A stretch of 64,000 bases of DNA from Hirundichthys speculiger (Eukaryota; Chordata; Actinopteri; Beloniformes; Exocoetidae), in NCBI GenBank assembly GCA_018398805.1, contig JAGFBZ010001254.1, positions 2,131,001 through 2,195,000 on the forward strand, read 5' to 3'. Both the position numbers and the translations under genes were made by a program. Below, one piece after another: positions 46,195 to 57,556 of this stretch (positions are counted from its first letter, which is position 1; each line of letters begins with the position of its first letter). The notes under the pieces are model-generated. The model was not told the DNA's origin. It saw only the letters and a list, made by a program, of their open reading frames with translations, and searched no databases.

Positions 46195-46431
46195 ATGTTC
46201 CAGTGACTTCCAGTGTCTGCCTAAAGTCGCCAGAGGGAGATTGGGTCCTGTCTCTTTGTATGGCGCGCTGCCCTGAAGATGCACGCTGAGTCCTGATGCA
46301 TGTTTGTGATGATTTATTGCAGATAAGGATATGTTACACAACGGCTTCAGTAGTAGTTTGTTATATAAAGTTGTGGCAAAATTACAAGGGGTGGATGTGA
46401 CAACATACAAACATTAAATGTGGCTCCTACA
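46195..46431 (-). repeat. 5' LTR of the BEL/Pao element (internally deleted)
   Basis: In minus orientation it starts TGTAGGAGCCAC. It lacks about 120 bases present in the other LTR between 'ggatgtg' and 'gacaacac'. The remaining sequence is collinear and clearly homologous. Confidence 0.7.
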
Positions 46432-47694
46432 ATATAAGTAGCTTGAAATCATGTGATTAACATGTAGTTTATCTGTATTCAAGGTCATACAGTGCACAAT
46501 AAATCTAAAAAAAAAAAAAAGAAAACAATGAACAACTGGAGATCTTGAACAGATCCATTTCAGTGATAACTCCTGAACTCATGATAGTATGGGCTAAGCC
46601 CCGGATGTCCTCTCATGCTGCAAGGCCCTGATTACACCACTAAAGGCTACATGGCAATGCTTGCAGTGCTGCGCTTCCTCTTGTTCACTTCCTCTGTGTA
46701 TTTTGATGCGTGGCAATGAAGCAGAAGAAGCATATCTCATGTGAGTTAGAGCTGATGTCAAGCAATGGTAACTGTGGGTTAATTCCAATTCCTCTCTTAA
46801 CCCTCAATCTGAACATTCACCCTTAACTCTCAATTTTTGGCCCTCAATCTTAACCCTCGAAAGTAAGTGTAAGGGCTATCTTGTGGCTTAGAAATGGGAC
46901 ACCCCTCGAGTGCAGTTAGGTCTTCAGACTGAAATGTATCAGAGCCCGTGTTGTCTCTGTATTCCCTGAAATGACACAGGGATAACATTGAAAAGAGCGC
47001 TGTATATTCTCTAAATAATATTAGCAAATAACACAATAGAGGATACATTATTTAGTACATCGTCGCAAACAGCAAACATAGTAAAGTAGAAAAATAAATA
47101 TTACGCAACAACGATGGTAATCCATGAAAAAAGTCTCAAACAAAGACAATAAGATGGTTTCTTAACATTTATATCTTTAAGAACTACGAAGATGCTTACA
47201 TTTGTAGCTAGCTTTTTTTGTCACCATCCTTTTCGAAGATGTCTTGGCTAAATTACCCAGTGCCTTCTGGATATGTCTGAGTTTTTGATTTGGTTGTCAC
47301 TTCAGGCACCCAAACATGGGCTTTCAAGCACAAAAACATATGTCCCCATATAATAATAATAATAAAATAATAATAAAAATAGGAACAGAAGTAGAAATCA
47401 TGCTTTAAAACATAGTCAAAGGTGGGGCAGAGCCACTTTTTATAAATACGGTCATCTTTTAAAAGACGAACTACAATAATACAGTTATTATATTTATTGA
47501 TACAATTACATTTCACCCCATTAAGACTATGATAATAAACATAATGTACAAAAAATCTGGGGTTGGACAATAAGTTGGAAAATGAATGAATACATTTTTG
47601 TTTTTTTTAAGCTACAGTTCAGAATAATCACATTACTGCAATAGTAAAAAATAATGGTGTTTACACGAGTTTCCATTTGAACTGTACTATATTT

Positions 47695-47960
47695 TGGTTG
47701 TTGGTCGGCGCTGTTTCTTCACAGCTATGGGCTCCTGGTTCAAATCCTGGCTGGGGCCTTTTTGTGTGGGGTTTACATGCTCTCCCTGTGCTTACGTGGG
47801 TTTTCTCAGAGGGGTTTACCGTCTTCCCACAGTTCAAAAGCATTTATGTTACGTGAATTTGCTTTTCTTCCATTGCCCATCGGGTTTGTCTATTTATGTG
47901 TACCCTTGCCTGTAGCCCAAAGAGAGCTGAGCTAGACTTCCGGGACCCTGAGTGGAAAGA
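47695..47960 (+). mobile_element. tRNA-derived SINE, copy 3 (degenerate)
   Basis: Recognisable by 'ctgtttcttcacagc', GGTTCAAATCC as B box, 'ttttgtgtggggtttacatg', 'cgtcttcccacagttcaaaa' and 'gagagctgagctagacttcc'. It lacks the standard tail. Confidence 0.65.
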
Positions 47961-48566
47961 AGCAGCCATATATAGGTATAGGTATATAGAAATATAGATA
48001 CTGGATATACAGAACCAATCAGGCAACTTAAGGGTCTGCAATAAACAGTGGAATCATGTCATTGTAACTCCCATGTTAAGCCTGCTGTTTCATGTCAGTG
48101 TGGCTGCTGTGAAAACAGTCCTTGTAGTGGCATGTTAGAATCACCCTGACCTAGCGATGATAAAATCTCTTAGAACTATATTGGTAGATGTTATTTTGCA
48201 TTCATTCCTATCTGATAACCTGGAAACATGTTTTTTTGTGTCTGTTTAAACTTGCCGCCATCTGATCTTTAGACGGCAGTAAAAAATGCTTTTCCACAAA
48301 ATCACTTTAAACCCACTATCCCTTTTGCTACATTTAAGCAACAGTAAAACAATGTCAACAATCTCTGTTTTGAGAAGACTTTGGCTGCAGTTTTATTTCA
48401 TCCATCATGGTACAAGCAGATCCAGACACATCCACATACTTTTGCTGCAGAAATTTAACCTGCCCGTGGGCTGAAACAGATAGCGCTGGGGTTAAACGGT
48501 CCAGGTTAATGAACTCTTCCATGTCAGTGACCCCTGAGGATTTGCAGCATCCCTCTACATAAACAT

Positions 48567-48567
48567 T

Positions 48568-48658
<91 letters not shown>
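48567..48658. repeat. (AT)n microsatellite
   Basis: About 45 AT units with one GT interruption, followed by a T run. Length is probably polymorphic. Confidence 0.95.
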
Positions 48659-48663
<5 letters not shown>

Positions 48664-50999
48664 TTTTTTTTTTTCCAACAGATTACAACATCTGGAAAGT
48701 TTTGATGTTGAAGGCATTGTGTTGTGTCTTTGCACAGGATATAACAGAGTTAAACCCAAGGACAGAACCAGTCAGGGCACCTGCCAGGCCTGAAGCAATA
48801 AATCACTGAGACACATTTATTGAATGTGTTTGTTCTTGTTCTTTTTTCTCTCCCTTTTTTATTTTTTGTAGAAACGTGTATTTTGTTTGATTTTTTTGAA
48901 ATCCAGTTGTTTCTGTTGTGTCTGTTAGCCACATTTTTTTCTTTTTTTTTTTTTTTTTTTTTTTTTGCACAAGTGTAAAACAAATGTTTTGTCCTGACCC
49001 CAGGAAAGGGTCAGAATCCTGCAAACATTTGAGGTGAGCCCATCACTCCTTAACTCCATAGTCCATTTACTTCACTGCAACATGTCATTGTCACACTGTG
49101 GTGTCTATAATTTGTCATTTGTCATGCAGAGGCTACTTTCCATTATTTCTGCATAAACAGTTTTGCCTTAGAAAATATTGGCAAATGTGATCCATTTTGG
49201 CTTCTTAAATCTTTACTTTTAAAAAAGTAATAAAGAGAAAAGACATGGACAGAGAACAGAGAGGAAAAAGTCATATGTGGTGGCTCGAGACAATTCTGTG
49301 AGATCGTTGGATGATTCATTTTGAATGTATTTTAACTTCCTGGTTAAGGTTGATAAATATAAGAAAAATGTAAGTACAGTAAAATAATAGAGCAGGTGCA
49401 ATATTTGTAAAACATTTGATGATTAAGCATTTATTCTCAAGGAAACCAGATTTTGAATGTATCTTTGACATGTGCATGTTGTCAGCAGAATATACCTGAC
49501 AACTCATACAACAGAGATAAGTGCAGCTTAGTAACATATTTTCAAACTGATTTGAAAGTCTACTTCTCTGTTTTAATAAATCCAGCTGTTTCTATGCTCT
49601 AGAACAGCCTCTTGTACTGACCACAGATTTCCAGGCCAGTGCCAGTGCCCCTAAATGCTCTTTCATGCGGTTTGTGGTTTGAGCTGATCATGTGGCCATC
49701 TAGCGTTCAAAAGCCTCATTACCGTTTCACTTCCTGCTTCCTGCTGACAGCTCTTAGATGCTTATACATATCACGGATGTTTAGGGGCTTCCCACTTGAA
49801 TGAAAGTTATTTTTGTCAGCTAATGTGAAGTTAAAAGCACATGAAAGCATCACTAAGCTTCATTAATATTGCATGTGTATTTTTAGTCACATTGTATTTA
49901 ACTCACAGTCTGGACATTTTTGTTGGTCTTGATGGTAGCTCCATCAAATCAAAGAAAACATTGAAATGTGTTTTAAGGTCATAAAATTATTTAGTGTAGT
50001 TTTTTGTGAAGGAGAGAGGCATTCTGGTCAGACTTTATCAGTGTGGGTTCAGGTTGAAATTAATGGAATCAATTTTAGCCTTTGATATAGGTTCTGAAAA
50101 GAAGGATGTGGTGAGCATGAAAAGAAACTGGGGCTTCGTGGACTGGGGTTTATCAACTGTATTTGTAGCAAAACAAACTGCTTGTTAATAAGTTCAAATG
50201 TCGTAAAATGATGACGTAAATTGCGACTAGACCACTGTTACAGGCCTCCATCACTCATATGGGAGATGCAGATTATCTTTATGAACAAAACAATGTGCAA
50301 AATTGAATATGGTAATAGATAATAGAGGTAAATCCCCATATCATCCCTGGTCGTGGCTGAACAAAAACAATTAAAAAAAACACAACCTTTAACACCATTT
50401 CTTGTGCATGTGGTAGAGGGTCTTTGGTGGTAATATATTTTTCCCAGAGACTAAATAAAAGACAGGTGACATTATTGTGACATCTGTCACAAATACATGC
50501 AATATTAATACATGATAAATGCATGAACAGATTATTTCAAGAAGTCTAGTAGCAAATCAGCAGAATTTATTATAATAAATAAATAATAGGTTGCAGCACA
50601 AAATACAAAGAAGGCTGACAAATATTCATGCAGATATTGTGTCTCTGTCAAATGTGTGCAAAGGTGGCATGCTTCCATGCTGCCAATTACAAAACCTGAA
50701 CTGGCTTGAATTTTAAACTTAAGTAGCTAAGTTCAGTCTAGTTTCATGAATTGAATTATTATCAGCACTCTAAATCATCATTTCTAAACATGCTTTTTTT
50801 TGTGCCATTGTATGCGATGTTCTGTGAAGTGATCACATCATACCTTGGACTATTAAATTACACTTACTATTAACAACGTAAAATGACACACAAAGAGCTT
50901 GAAATGCATTTAAGTGACATAAAAAGTACAATGTCTGTGCACTTAAAGTTACTCTCCCTAATATTGTGGTGGTCCTCCAGACCTTTGAATAGAGCTTGC

Positions 51000-52065
51000 A
51001 TTTGCTAAGCTTATGTAAAAAGACAACATGTAATTCCATCTAGAGTTTTTTTTTCCCAGCAATCTTCCATCAGTAATGAGACAGTCAGACTGCTGTGTTA
51101 AGTCTTTCCCAGCACAGCCCAGAGACCCACAATGACATTAAGGTCTGGACTCATGCCTCACGAAGCCCTCTTTCATAATTTGACCCTCATAAATGCTGGC
51201 ATTGTCATTTTATAATATGACCGTGCAGTCAGAGAAGGAAAACAAAATAACTACAGATGAAAAAAACCTCACCATTCAGTATATTCATGCAGTCTGCTGA
51301 CCTCATTTTTGGGGCAAATAATGTTGCTGAACTGAAACCTGACCTATATAAGCAGTCCCAAATCAGAATACTGCTCCCCACATGCTTGCATTGTAGGGGC
51401 TGGGCATCATAGGCGCATCATTTCATTTACACTTCTCCTGACCATGATGTGCCAATTTCTGTGGAATACGATAAGGCTTGACTTATCAGACCACATGACC
51501 TTTTTCCGTTGCTCAAGGGTCCAATCTCGATGCTCCGTAGCAACTGGAGTTATATTTTTTTCAGATTAGCCTTCACTGAAAACTTGATTTTAGTAAAGCT
51601 GCATAGCTCTTTAGTCTCTATAGTTGTAGTCACATTGTCCATACAAAAATGCTCTTACTAGCACTAAAAACCACTGTTGTGATTTCTACCGTGATAGTCT
51701 TTCATTACATTTCACCAGGCATTTAAGTGTTCACCAATCCCAATCATGAAAGATTCGTTTCTCTTTTTTTCCCCCCAACCACATTTCTTCCTCAAAGATG
51801 ATGGTTCATCACTTGTCATGGAACCTTTTTGAACCAGAGTAACATCTTTTCCACAACCACAGGATACGTTTTCCAACATAGTTTCTTAAGGAATAAGAAG
51901 CTATGTGCTGCATCAGTTACTTACTTGTTGCCAACTGAAACTGCAGTCACGACTGTTGTTTTAGTTACAGACACAAAAGCATATCTGGTATTTTGTTCTT
52001 CTTCTGGACTTCACAGGTTCATAAATTCAGTTAGGAAGGAAAGTTATGTTCCAGGATGGGTGTAG
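51000..52065 (-). pseudogene. Tc1/mariner transposase relic
   Basis: On the minus strand (about 51535-51435) a frame reads EHRDWTLEQRKKVMWSDKSS, then VFHRNWHIM, the second catalytic-aspartate region of Tc1 transposases (usually WSDES). The left part (51400-51000) and right part (to about 52065) follow the layout of the same fish Tc1 family but with many stops. Confidence 0.75.
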
Positions 52066-52384
52066 TCCACCTCATGAATTCCCAGTAGATTACACAAAGC
52101 AAGAGAGCCAAAGGCCCTTTAATGGTTCATGAAATCAGCACAAAGCTTAAGTCTATCTGGTTTTTGTCCAGATGTGAATTTTATTTCATTGATTCCCAGA
52201 CCCTAACACCTGTAACCTTTTCACCTGAAGATGAAGATTAAATGTGACCAAAGAAGGTACAAAAGTTGCATTAAAGTTAGATTACATTTCATTTTGTGTC
52301 ACTTTTATGTGAAATGTCTATTTCAGTTTTCTCTGACCTCAGGTCCTATTCTGTGTGTGTGTGTGTGTGTGTGTGCGCAAGGAT

Positions 52385-53234
52385 TTATATAAACCTCCAA
52401 GAACATCTGTGCCTTTCTGATAGCAGCCTAGGGCGATCAGGGGTGCAGAAAGTGTGGTTTATCAGGTGATCAAGGAACTCAGCCCAGGTATCTTCATTCA
52501 TCCATCCTGTTCTGGTGGAGGTACCCTTCGCTCCTGGAGGTGCATTAATCATGAAGCAGTCTTTAAATTTTACTCTGGGAAAGGCAAACATGGGAGGTGT
52601 AGCGTCCCCAACAGCATTCACTGCACACACCAGAGTTAACCAGTTCCCCTCTCTCGGCTGATGTGATGGAACCAACTTGCCTTTTCCCTCTTTGTGTCAC
52701 AACCTGAATCCAACAGAAAGTTCAGAATCAATGGGATGTTCAATCTGTAGGCTAGGCTACTATTGCACAATAGGTTTAGTAGTAGCAGCCTAGCCTACAG
52801 ATGCTACAAGGCTCATAGTCCCTTTTTTAGTTCATCTACCTCATCCACAGTTCAGGCAACAATATTACAAATAGCAATTTAAGCATTCTTTCAATAATTA
52901 GCTGGTTATACAAGCTACACATGTCAGTCTTGTGTGTGTGTTTGTGTGTGTGTGTTCAGCAAGTTCTTTCTACTGAACCTTTGGAGGAAAGTTCTTCCTC
53001 CATCTCATCAGTGAAAATTCTCTTTGCCTAAGCCACCAAACCCCAGGCCACTGATTTCACTTTCCCTCTCTTTTTTTTCCTTATAAATCTTAGGAGGCTT
53101 GACTTGTCAACATTTTGATCCCTTGACACAGCTCTTAAATACTTGTTTCGCTCCTTGACCTCAGTGGCTGCACTTTCCATCTCTTCAAAGAAGGTTTTGC
53201 CCCAGGTTGTCTTCCTGTTGTATTTCCTTAGCAT
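52385..53234 (-). pseudogene. Pogo/Tigger-like DDE transposase relic
   Basis: Two minus-strand frames belong together. The upstream one (53234-53028) reads MLRKYNRKTTWGKTFFEEME and LRAVSRDQNVDKSSLLRFIR, a pipsqueak-type helix-turn-helix. The downstream one (52675-52385) reads GNWLTLVCAVNAVGDATPPM, FAFPRVKFKDCFMINAPPGA and GWMNEDTWAEFLDHLI, the middle of a DDE_1 transposase. The sequence between them and the catalytic C-terminus are lost. Confidence 0.78.
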
Positions 53235-54772
53235 GATGGACTTTTGAAACTATTTATGGCATGAAAAAACAAACAAACAAACATCTGTCTTACTTTGCCC
53301 CATGGCATTTGTCTTACTTTAACCCACCACCACCATTTTATAAAAACAACCTCTGTGCAATTGACGGCTAATCTTTAGCTAGCGTCGTCACACAATTTTA
53401 AAATTTGACAGTTCAACAATATATGGGATATGAGTTTGTCCGCTTGAATCAATAACCTTTAGCACGAGAGTTGATTATGTTGAAAACAAAAAAAAAATTA
53501 CTTCTTCATCCCAAAAATAATTTTTGTACAAAACACATGCTTATCCACAGCACAATGGAGTCATGTTCTTCATGGCCAAGGTGAAACAGTATGACCTTGA
53601 AAACTAATTGCTCAAATGACCACAGGTGGTGTGTTCTGTTGCTTAGATACAGGAGTTGTCTTACAAAAGCCCCCTCCCCCCTGTATAGACAAGCTTCTGC
53701 TGAACACATAGAGGTGTCTTATTTAAAAACATTAACATTTGGAGGCTTCAGTCCTTGTGAAATCCTGACAGAAGAGTTGCATCTGCAACCCTGAAGCCAT
53801 ATTTTTACATACCTTGGATGTGGCATCACCGCCTATACAGCTGGAAATAACTGGAGGCAAAAAGTTTCCTTTCAGCATGCAACACTTTTCTTTTAGAATA
53901 CTAAGGATACAGCAACATTACATTTTCACCTGTTTGTCACTTTTACGTCACAATTTTTCCTAAATAACATGTCCTTGGTTCTGCTTCCAGACAGGAAAGG
54001 TATGGGAAGACAGTCCCCTGACTAGTTTTGTTGTTGTTATTTTATCCTTGTAGTTCAAGTTAACAGACAATACTGTCAATAACACAGCAACACTCTTCCT
54101 CCCATGCCTTGGAATTATGATCAAAATGTAGTCAGGGAAAAATAACAGTGACAACACTTTCTGTTGGTGTTTCTCCTTGCTGGTACCAAAACCACGGCCT
54201 CACCATCTGAGAACCCATGCTTCATCATCCCCTGTGGGACATAGAATTGCCAAAGGTCTCATCCTCCTTGATTCTCCAAAATTATAATGCTGTAACCTCT
54301 ATCTGTTGCAGGGAAAACAGTCACTTAAATAAAATAATACAAAATAATACATTTATATAGAGTTCTGCCCAATACATACTGACGCTCAGTTCAAGAAATA
54401 CAAAGAACATGGGAAGTTTCTTATGGGGGGGGGGGTATTTGTAGCTTCAGTTAGCACACAGGAAATACCTCCCCACCCCCCTCCCCCCGCTTCCTGTTCA
54501 CAGGACAAACATCTGCAATGCATACGTGCTCAGAGTTGGCAATGCACAAGGAAGTTTAATTTAAATCACTACAGGTTAACTTTTCTTCGGATCACTGCAC
54601 GATGCCACAAGAGCATCACAGTGAGTTTGGTTGATAATTACAATGTTTTGCCAGCCTCATGCCCAACGTCATATTTAATCAGTTACGTCACGAAAGTTTT
54701 CAACTTTCTTCTGCGTCACCTCAGGTGGAAAAAAAAGTTCCAGGGGGTGTCAGACTGTGACAATAGTTTCTG

Positions 54773-54864
54773 TTATTGTGAGATGCTTTCTAGATTTAAT
54801 CCACAGCTTGAACTGCCCCTGCTGCAATGAGATTTCTTCTCCTTTTTAACAAGGTTCTCCAGGT
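54773..54864 (-). other. tirap: tirap last coding exon
   Basis: The acceptor 'ttcttccccag' is followed by AC, completing TAC, then LENLVKKEKKSHCSR and a short Ser/Cys-rich tail to TAA at 54775-54773. The tail beyond the TIR domain is longer than in human. Confidence 0.85.
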
Positions 54865-57556
54865 CTGGGGAAGAAAACAAGAGGAAAGCAATAAAAACAG
54901 TTCTTCCTCCAGACATCTTTTCATTCACAGCAGCTTATCTGTCATTTTTATGTTGCAAAATTTAAAGAAAACACAAATCGCAATTTGATAAACTCCATGC
55001 AAAATTAAGAAAATATTTCAGAAGGGCTTTAATGAAATTGTTATTCATGTGGCGTACAAAACTTAAGATTTACTTTTACTTACACGTGAGCACAGTCTTG
55101 CTGACGGTAGTGTAGCCTTGGTCTGGGTTCTTGCTGAGGTCAATGTAGTAATAAAACTTCAGTTCCTGTGGGTATTGAGAGTGTGACATGTTCTGAAGCA
55201 AGGGAATCATTCTGTTGGACATAGGTCCCTCTGCCAGAGTCTGGTGCATTATATAACTGCACCAGTCATCCTGCACAAAGTAGGGAGTGATAAGTAGAAC
55301 CTGTATGTGGCTGTTCTGAACGGCCTGACAAAACTCTGTGGCAATAGCGCCTCCTGCGCAGGCGTCCCTCTGCCATAGAAAGCACCTGAGGCAGTGAGGT
55401 GCAGCCTCAAGGAACAGCACCAAACGCTTGGCCTCTTCAGTGTCTGTGTGGGAAGAGCTGTGGCACACAAACACGTCATATTTTCGTTTCCATCTCAGCT
55501 CAGAGTTCAGAACAGTTCTCGTCTGCTGTGGTTTCGAAGGGGCAGTCCCTGGTGACAATGAAGGATTCAGTGGTGATGCAGATGAAGAGGACGAGCTTTT
55601 GGTTATTTTTTCTTTGTTTTCTTGTTGTGCTGATGAAGTGCCTCTTGATTTTAAGAGTTTTTGGAACCAACTTGAAGAGAAAAGAGGACAAACAGGATGT
55701 GAACAAAGTTGTTGGTACTTTACAGCTCATCATAACAGTACTTAATTCCTCCTAAAAACTGATGCCACTCAAAGCAATGACGTGTATACCCAGAGTGAAA
55801 GTGTGAGAGAGCAAAACAATCAAAGTACGCAAATAAATGATTCCTGATTCTCCAAGAATCATTAGTACCCCTAAGAATTATAATATATCATTGCATTTTA
55901 GTGATGTTTAAACTTAATGTTTAACCTTAAATGTTATCAACGAGTGTCTTCAATATTTCTATCTGTCATTCAGCTAATTCAAAGAGAGAAAACCGGCCCC
56001 TTTGAAGTTTTTTGTCATTGTGTGTTCCACAGTGAACACAGACCAGAAGGAGAGAGGCTGTTCAAGGAGCTCAGAAAAAATAAATAAAAAAGAAAGATTA
56101 GCATGTTAAAGGTAAAAACTAAGACCATGCTGATGGGTGATGCAGTGTTGTCTGAGGGTCCAAAGACCACGGGCATCCAATAAAGATCCTCAGCCTTGTC
56201 CCTGACACACAGAGATGTCTTCAGTTTTTCTGAATCTTTTGATGATGTTTTACACAGTAGATTATGAGATTTGCAAAGTCTTTTGCAATTTGATGTTCAG
56301 GAACATTGTTTTTGAAATATTCAACAATCTTTTTATGCACTTTCACAGACTGAGAGACTCTGCTTCTCTAAGACATCCCTGTTAAAGCTAATCATGTTAC
56401 AGACCTGATATCAGTTAACTTCATTAGTTGACCGATGGTTTCCCAGCTGAATCTTTTTTTTTTCTTTAAGCATTGCTATATTATCTGTGTTCTGTTGTAA
56501 ACAAAATCTTGACTCATGTGACTTGAAAGTCTTTTAGTTTTCATTTTATGCATATTTCAAAAAACATACTAACTTTTCTGGAATTTATGTTGTATGTCTC
56601 AAACTTTTTAGTCTATTCTTGAGGAAAAATTACTGACCAGGGTCAGGAAGTTCAGCCTCAGTCGCAGGCGTGAAAGTAACCAAAACATACACAGCAAGAA
56701 ACACAGAAGAATAGCTAATGAGGAAGCGTTAAACTATTTTTTGAATGGCCCTCTGAGCCCTGATCTAAATCCTGCTGAGCATCATTGCAAGTTGTGAAAA
56801 ATGCCAAAGTGTGGAGAAGAACCGAGGTTGCTTCTTGGCAGAGATTTCAGCAATAAAATATCAAGTTAAGGGTACCATCATTTTTGCCATTAACTTTTGT
56901 CAGTTTGAATTACTTCAGAGTTGTGGGTTCTTCTTTAATTCTACGTAAAGGTACCAACAAATTTCTCTTAAGCTCCTAACTCCTTCCTGTACTTTCTTAA
57001 GAATGTGGAAGATATATAAATAGACAGGCAAACTAATGAGTTCAGCAAAGACTCAAGGAATTGCTTAACTGCAGATATAAAGGGAGAGGACTTCCTTCTC
57101 TGTAATATTTTACCATCATGTATCTATCTGAGCATCCTTCTCTGATTGGCTAGAACACTTTCGAAGGCGTGAGAAGCTGTCCATGCCTCGCCATGATGGT
57201 GTCCAGATTTATGCTCAAGAACTCTACCGCATAGAATATGGCACTGGCAGCCACAAAGCTCTGGAGTTTCACATCCATTGTCTTCAACCAGAAAATTCCA
57301 AAAGTATTTATATTTGTGAATCACTCCTAATCAAGCTACAAGATGTGACTTACAGCCAGTGAAATCATAAATCATAATACATGCTACACAGGTCTGTGTT
57401 TGTTAATAGTTTACATCCAGTCAATCAGTAATGATTTTATGAGCCCTCATGACATGTGAGAAAGTGCCAGTGTACATGCACATATTGTAGGTTTAAAACA
57501 AAGCATTGAAAATACAATGGGAATAAAATGTCTGACTCTTTGACTTACCTTTGCAT
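54773..57556 (-). CDS. tirap: TIR domain-containing adaptor protein (TIRAP/Mal)
   Basis: A cytosolic adaptor that brings MyD88 to activated TLR2/TLR4-type receptors at PIP2-rich membrane and leads to NF-kB activation. Exons: 57556-57549 (MQ plus two bases), 55670-55084, 54864-54773; all junctions are GT/AG and in frame, giving 228 residues (human 221). Residues 1-12 (MQSWFQKLLKSR) are amphipathic and basic, like the PIP2-binding end of mammalian TIRAP. A Ser/Thr/Pro-rich linker follows to about 60. The TIR domain spans about 66-205: YDVFVCHS (67-74, box 1), LRCFLWQRDACAGGAI (BB loop), VLLITPYFVQDDW, and PQELKF (170-175), which fits the TRAF6-binding PxExxF seen in mammals. In the BB loop Ala108 stands where mammals have Pro125. 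It is divergent from srpra. Confidence 0.93.
55084..55670 (-). other. tirap: tirap main exon (linker and TIR domain)
   Basis: 587 nt between 'tctcttcaag' and CTCACGT|GTAAGT. The acceptor supplies one base and the donor leaves one base. It contains nearly the whole TIR domain without introns. Confidence 0.92.
56160..56630 (-). repeat. GATTTGCAAATC-type repeat in the tirap intron
   Basis: Shares 'gagatttgcaaagtctt', 'tgaggaacattg'-like text ('tcaggaacattgttttt'), 'gagagactctgcttctct' and 'catgttacagacctg' with the other members at 58350 and 59990. Diverged. Confidence 0.6.
56640..56960 (+). pseudogene. Tc1/mariner transposase C-terminal relic
   Basis: The frame ALNYFLNGPLSPDLNPAEHH matches the WPxxSPDLNPIEHLW block of Tc1 transposases. 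Stops follow immediately. It lies within the tirap intron on the opposite strand. Confidence 0.65.
57549..57556 (-). other. tirap: tirap first coding exon (8 coding bases)
   Basis: ATGCAAAG followed by the donor GTAAGT. This start is chosen because only it joins in frame to the TGG-TTC-CAA opening of the next exon, reproducing the W-F-x-x-L-L-K pattern of mammalian TIRAP. Two tandem out-of-frame ATGs at 57573-57568 lie just upstream and create an overlapping ORF. Confidence 0.75.

Larger units (their letters stand above)
39583..46431 (-). mobile_element. Decayed BEL/Pao LTR retrotransposon
   Basis: Two direct repeats (39583-39945 and 46195-46431) enclose, in minus-strand order, gag-like (43130-41900), protease-like (about 41690-41573), reverse transcriptase-like (41093-40550) and integrase C-terminal-like (about 40440-40080) remnants. 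A purine-rich 'aattaggggctgg' abuts the 39945 LTR, as expected for the polypurine tract before the 3' LTR. A LINE (43745-44950, opposite strand) and a Tigger MITE (45128-45518) are nested in the 5' part. Stops and deletions are frequent; the element is inactive. Confidence 0.8.
46432..54772. other. Intergenic region between the BEL/Pao element and tirap
   Basis: No exon recognised. It holds a SINE (47695-47960), an AT microsatellite (48567-48658), a Tc1 relic (51000-52065), a pogo-like relic (52385-53234) and an inverted repeat (52743-52802). The stretches 48.7-51.0 and 53.3-54.7 kb have no feature I can name; the tirap 3' UTR must begin the latter, but no AATAAA is evident near the stop codon. 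Confidence 0.5.

Noticed and set aside
48579..48809. Frame beginning with an alternating Tyr-Ile repeat
   Set aside because: Translation of the AT microsatellite.
55399..55755. Plus-strand frames of 105-118 codons over tirap
   Set aside because: Antisense shadows of the TIR exon; no domain, and no splice sites on that strand.
57124..57324. Minus-strand 66-codon frame in the tirap intron, with several Cys and His
   Set aside because: The Cys/His spacing fits no zinc finger that I know, it is not flanked by usable splice sites, and it is not needed for a complete TIRAP.
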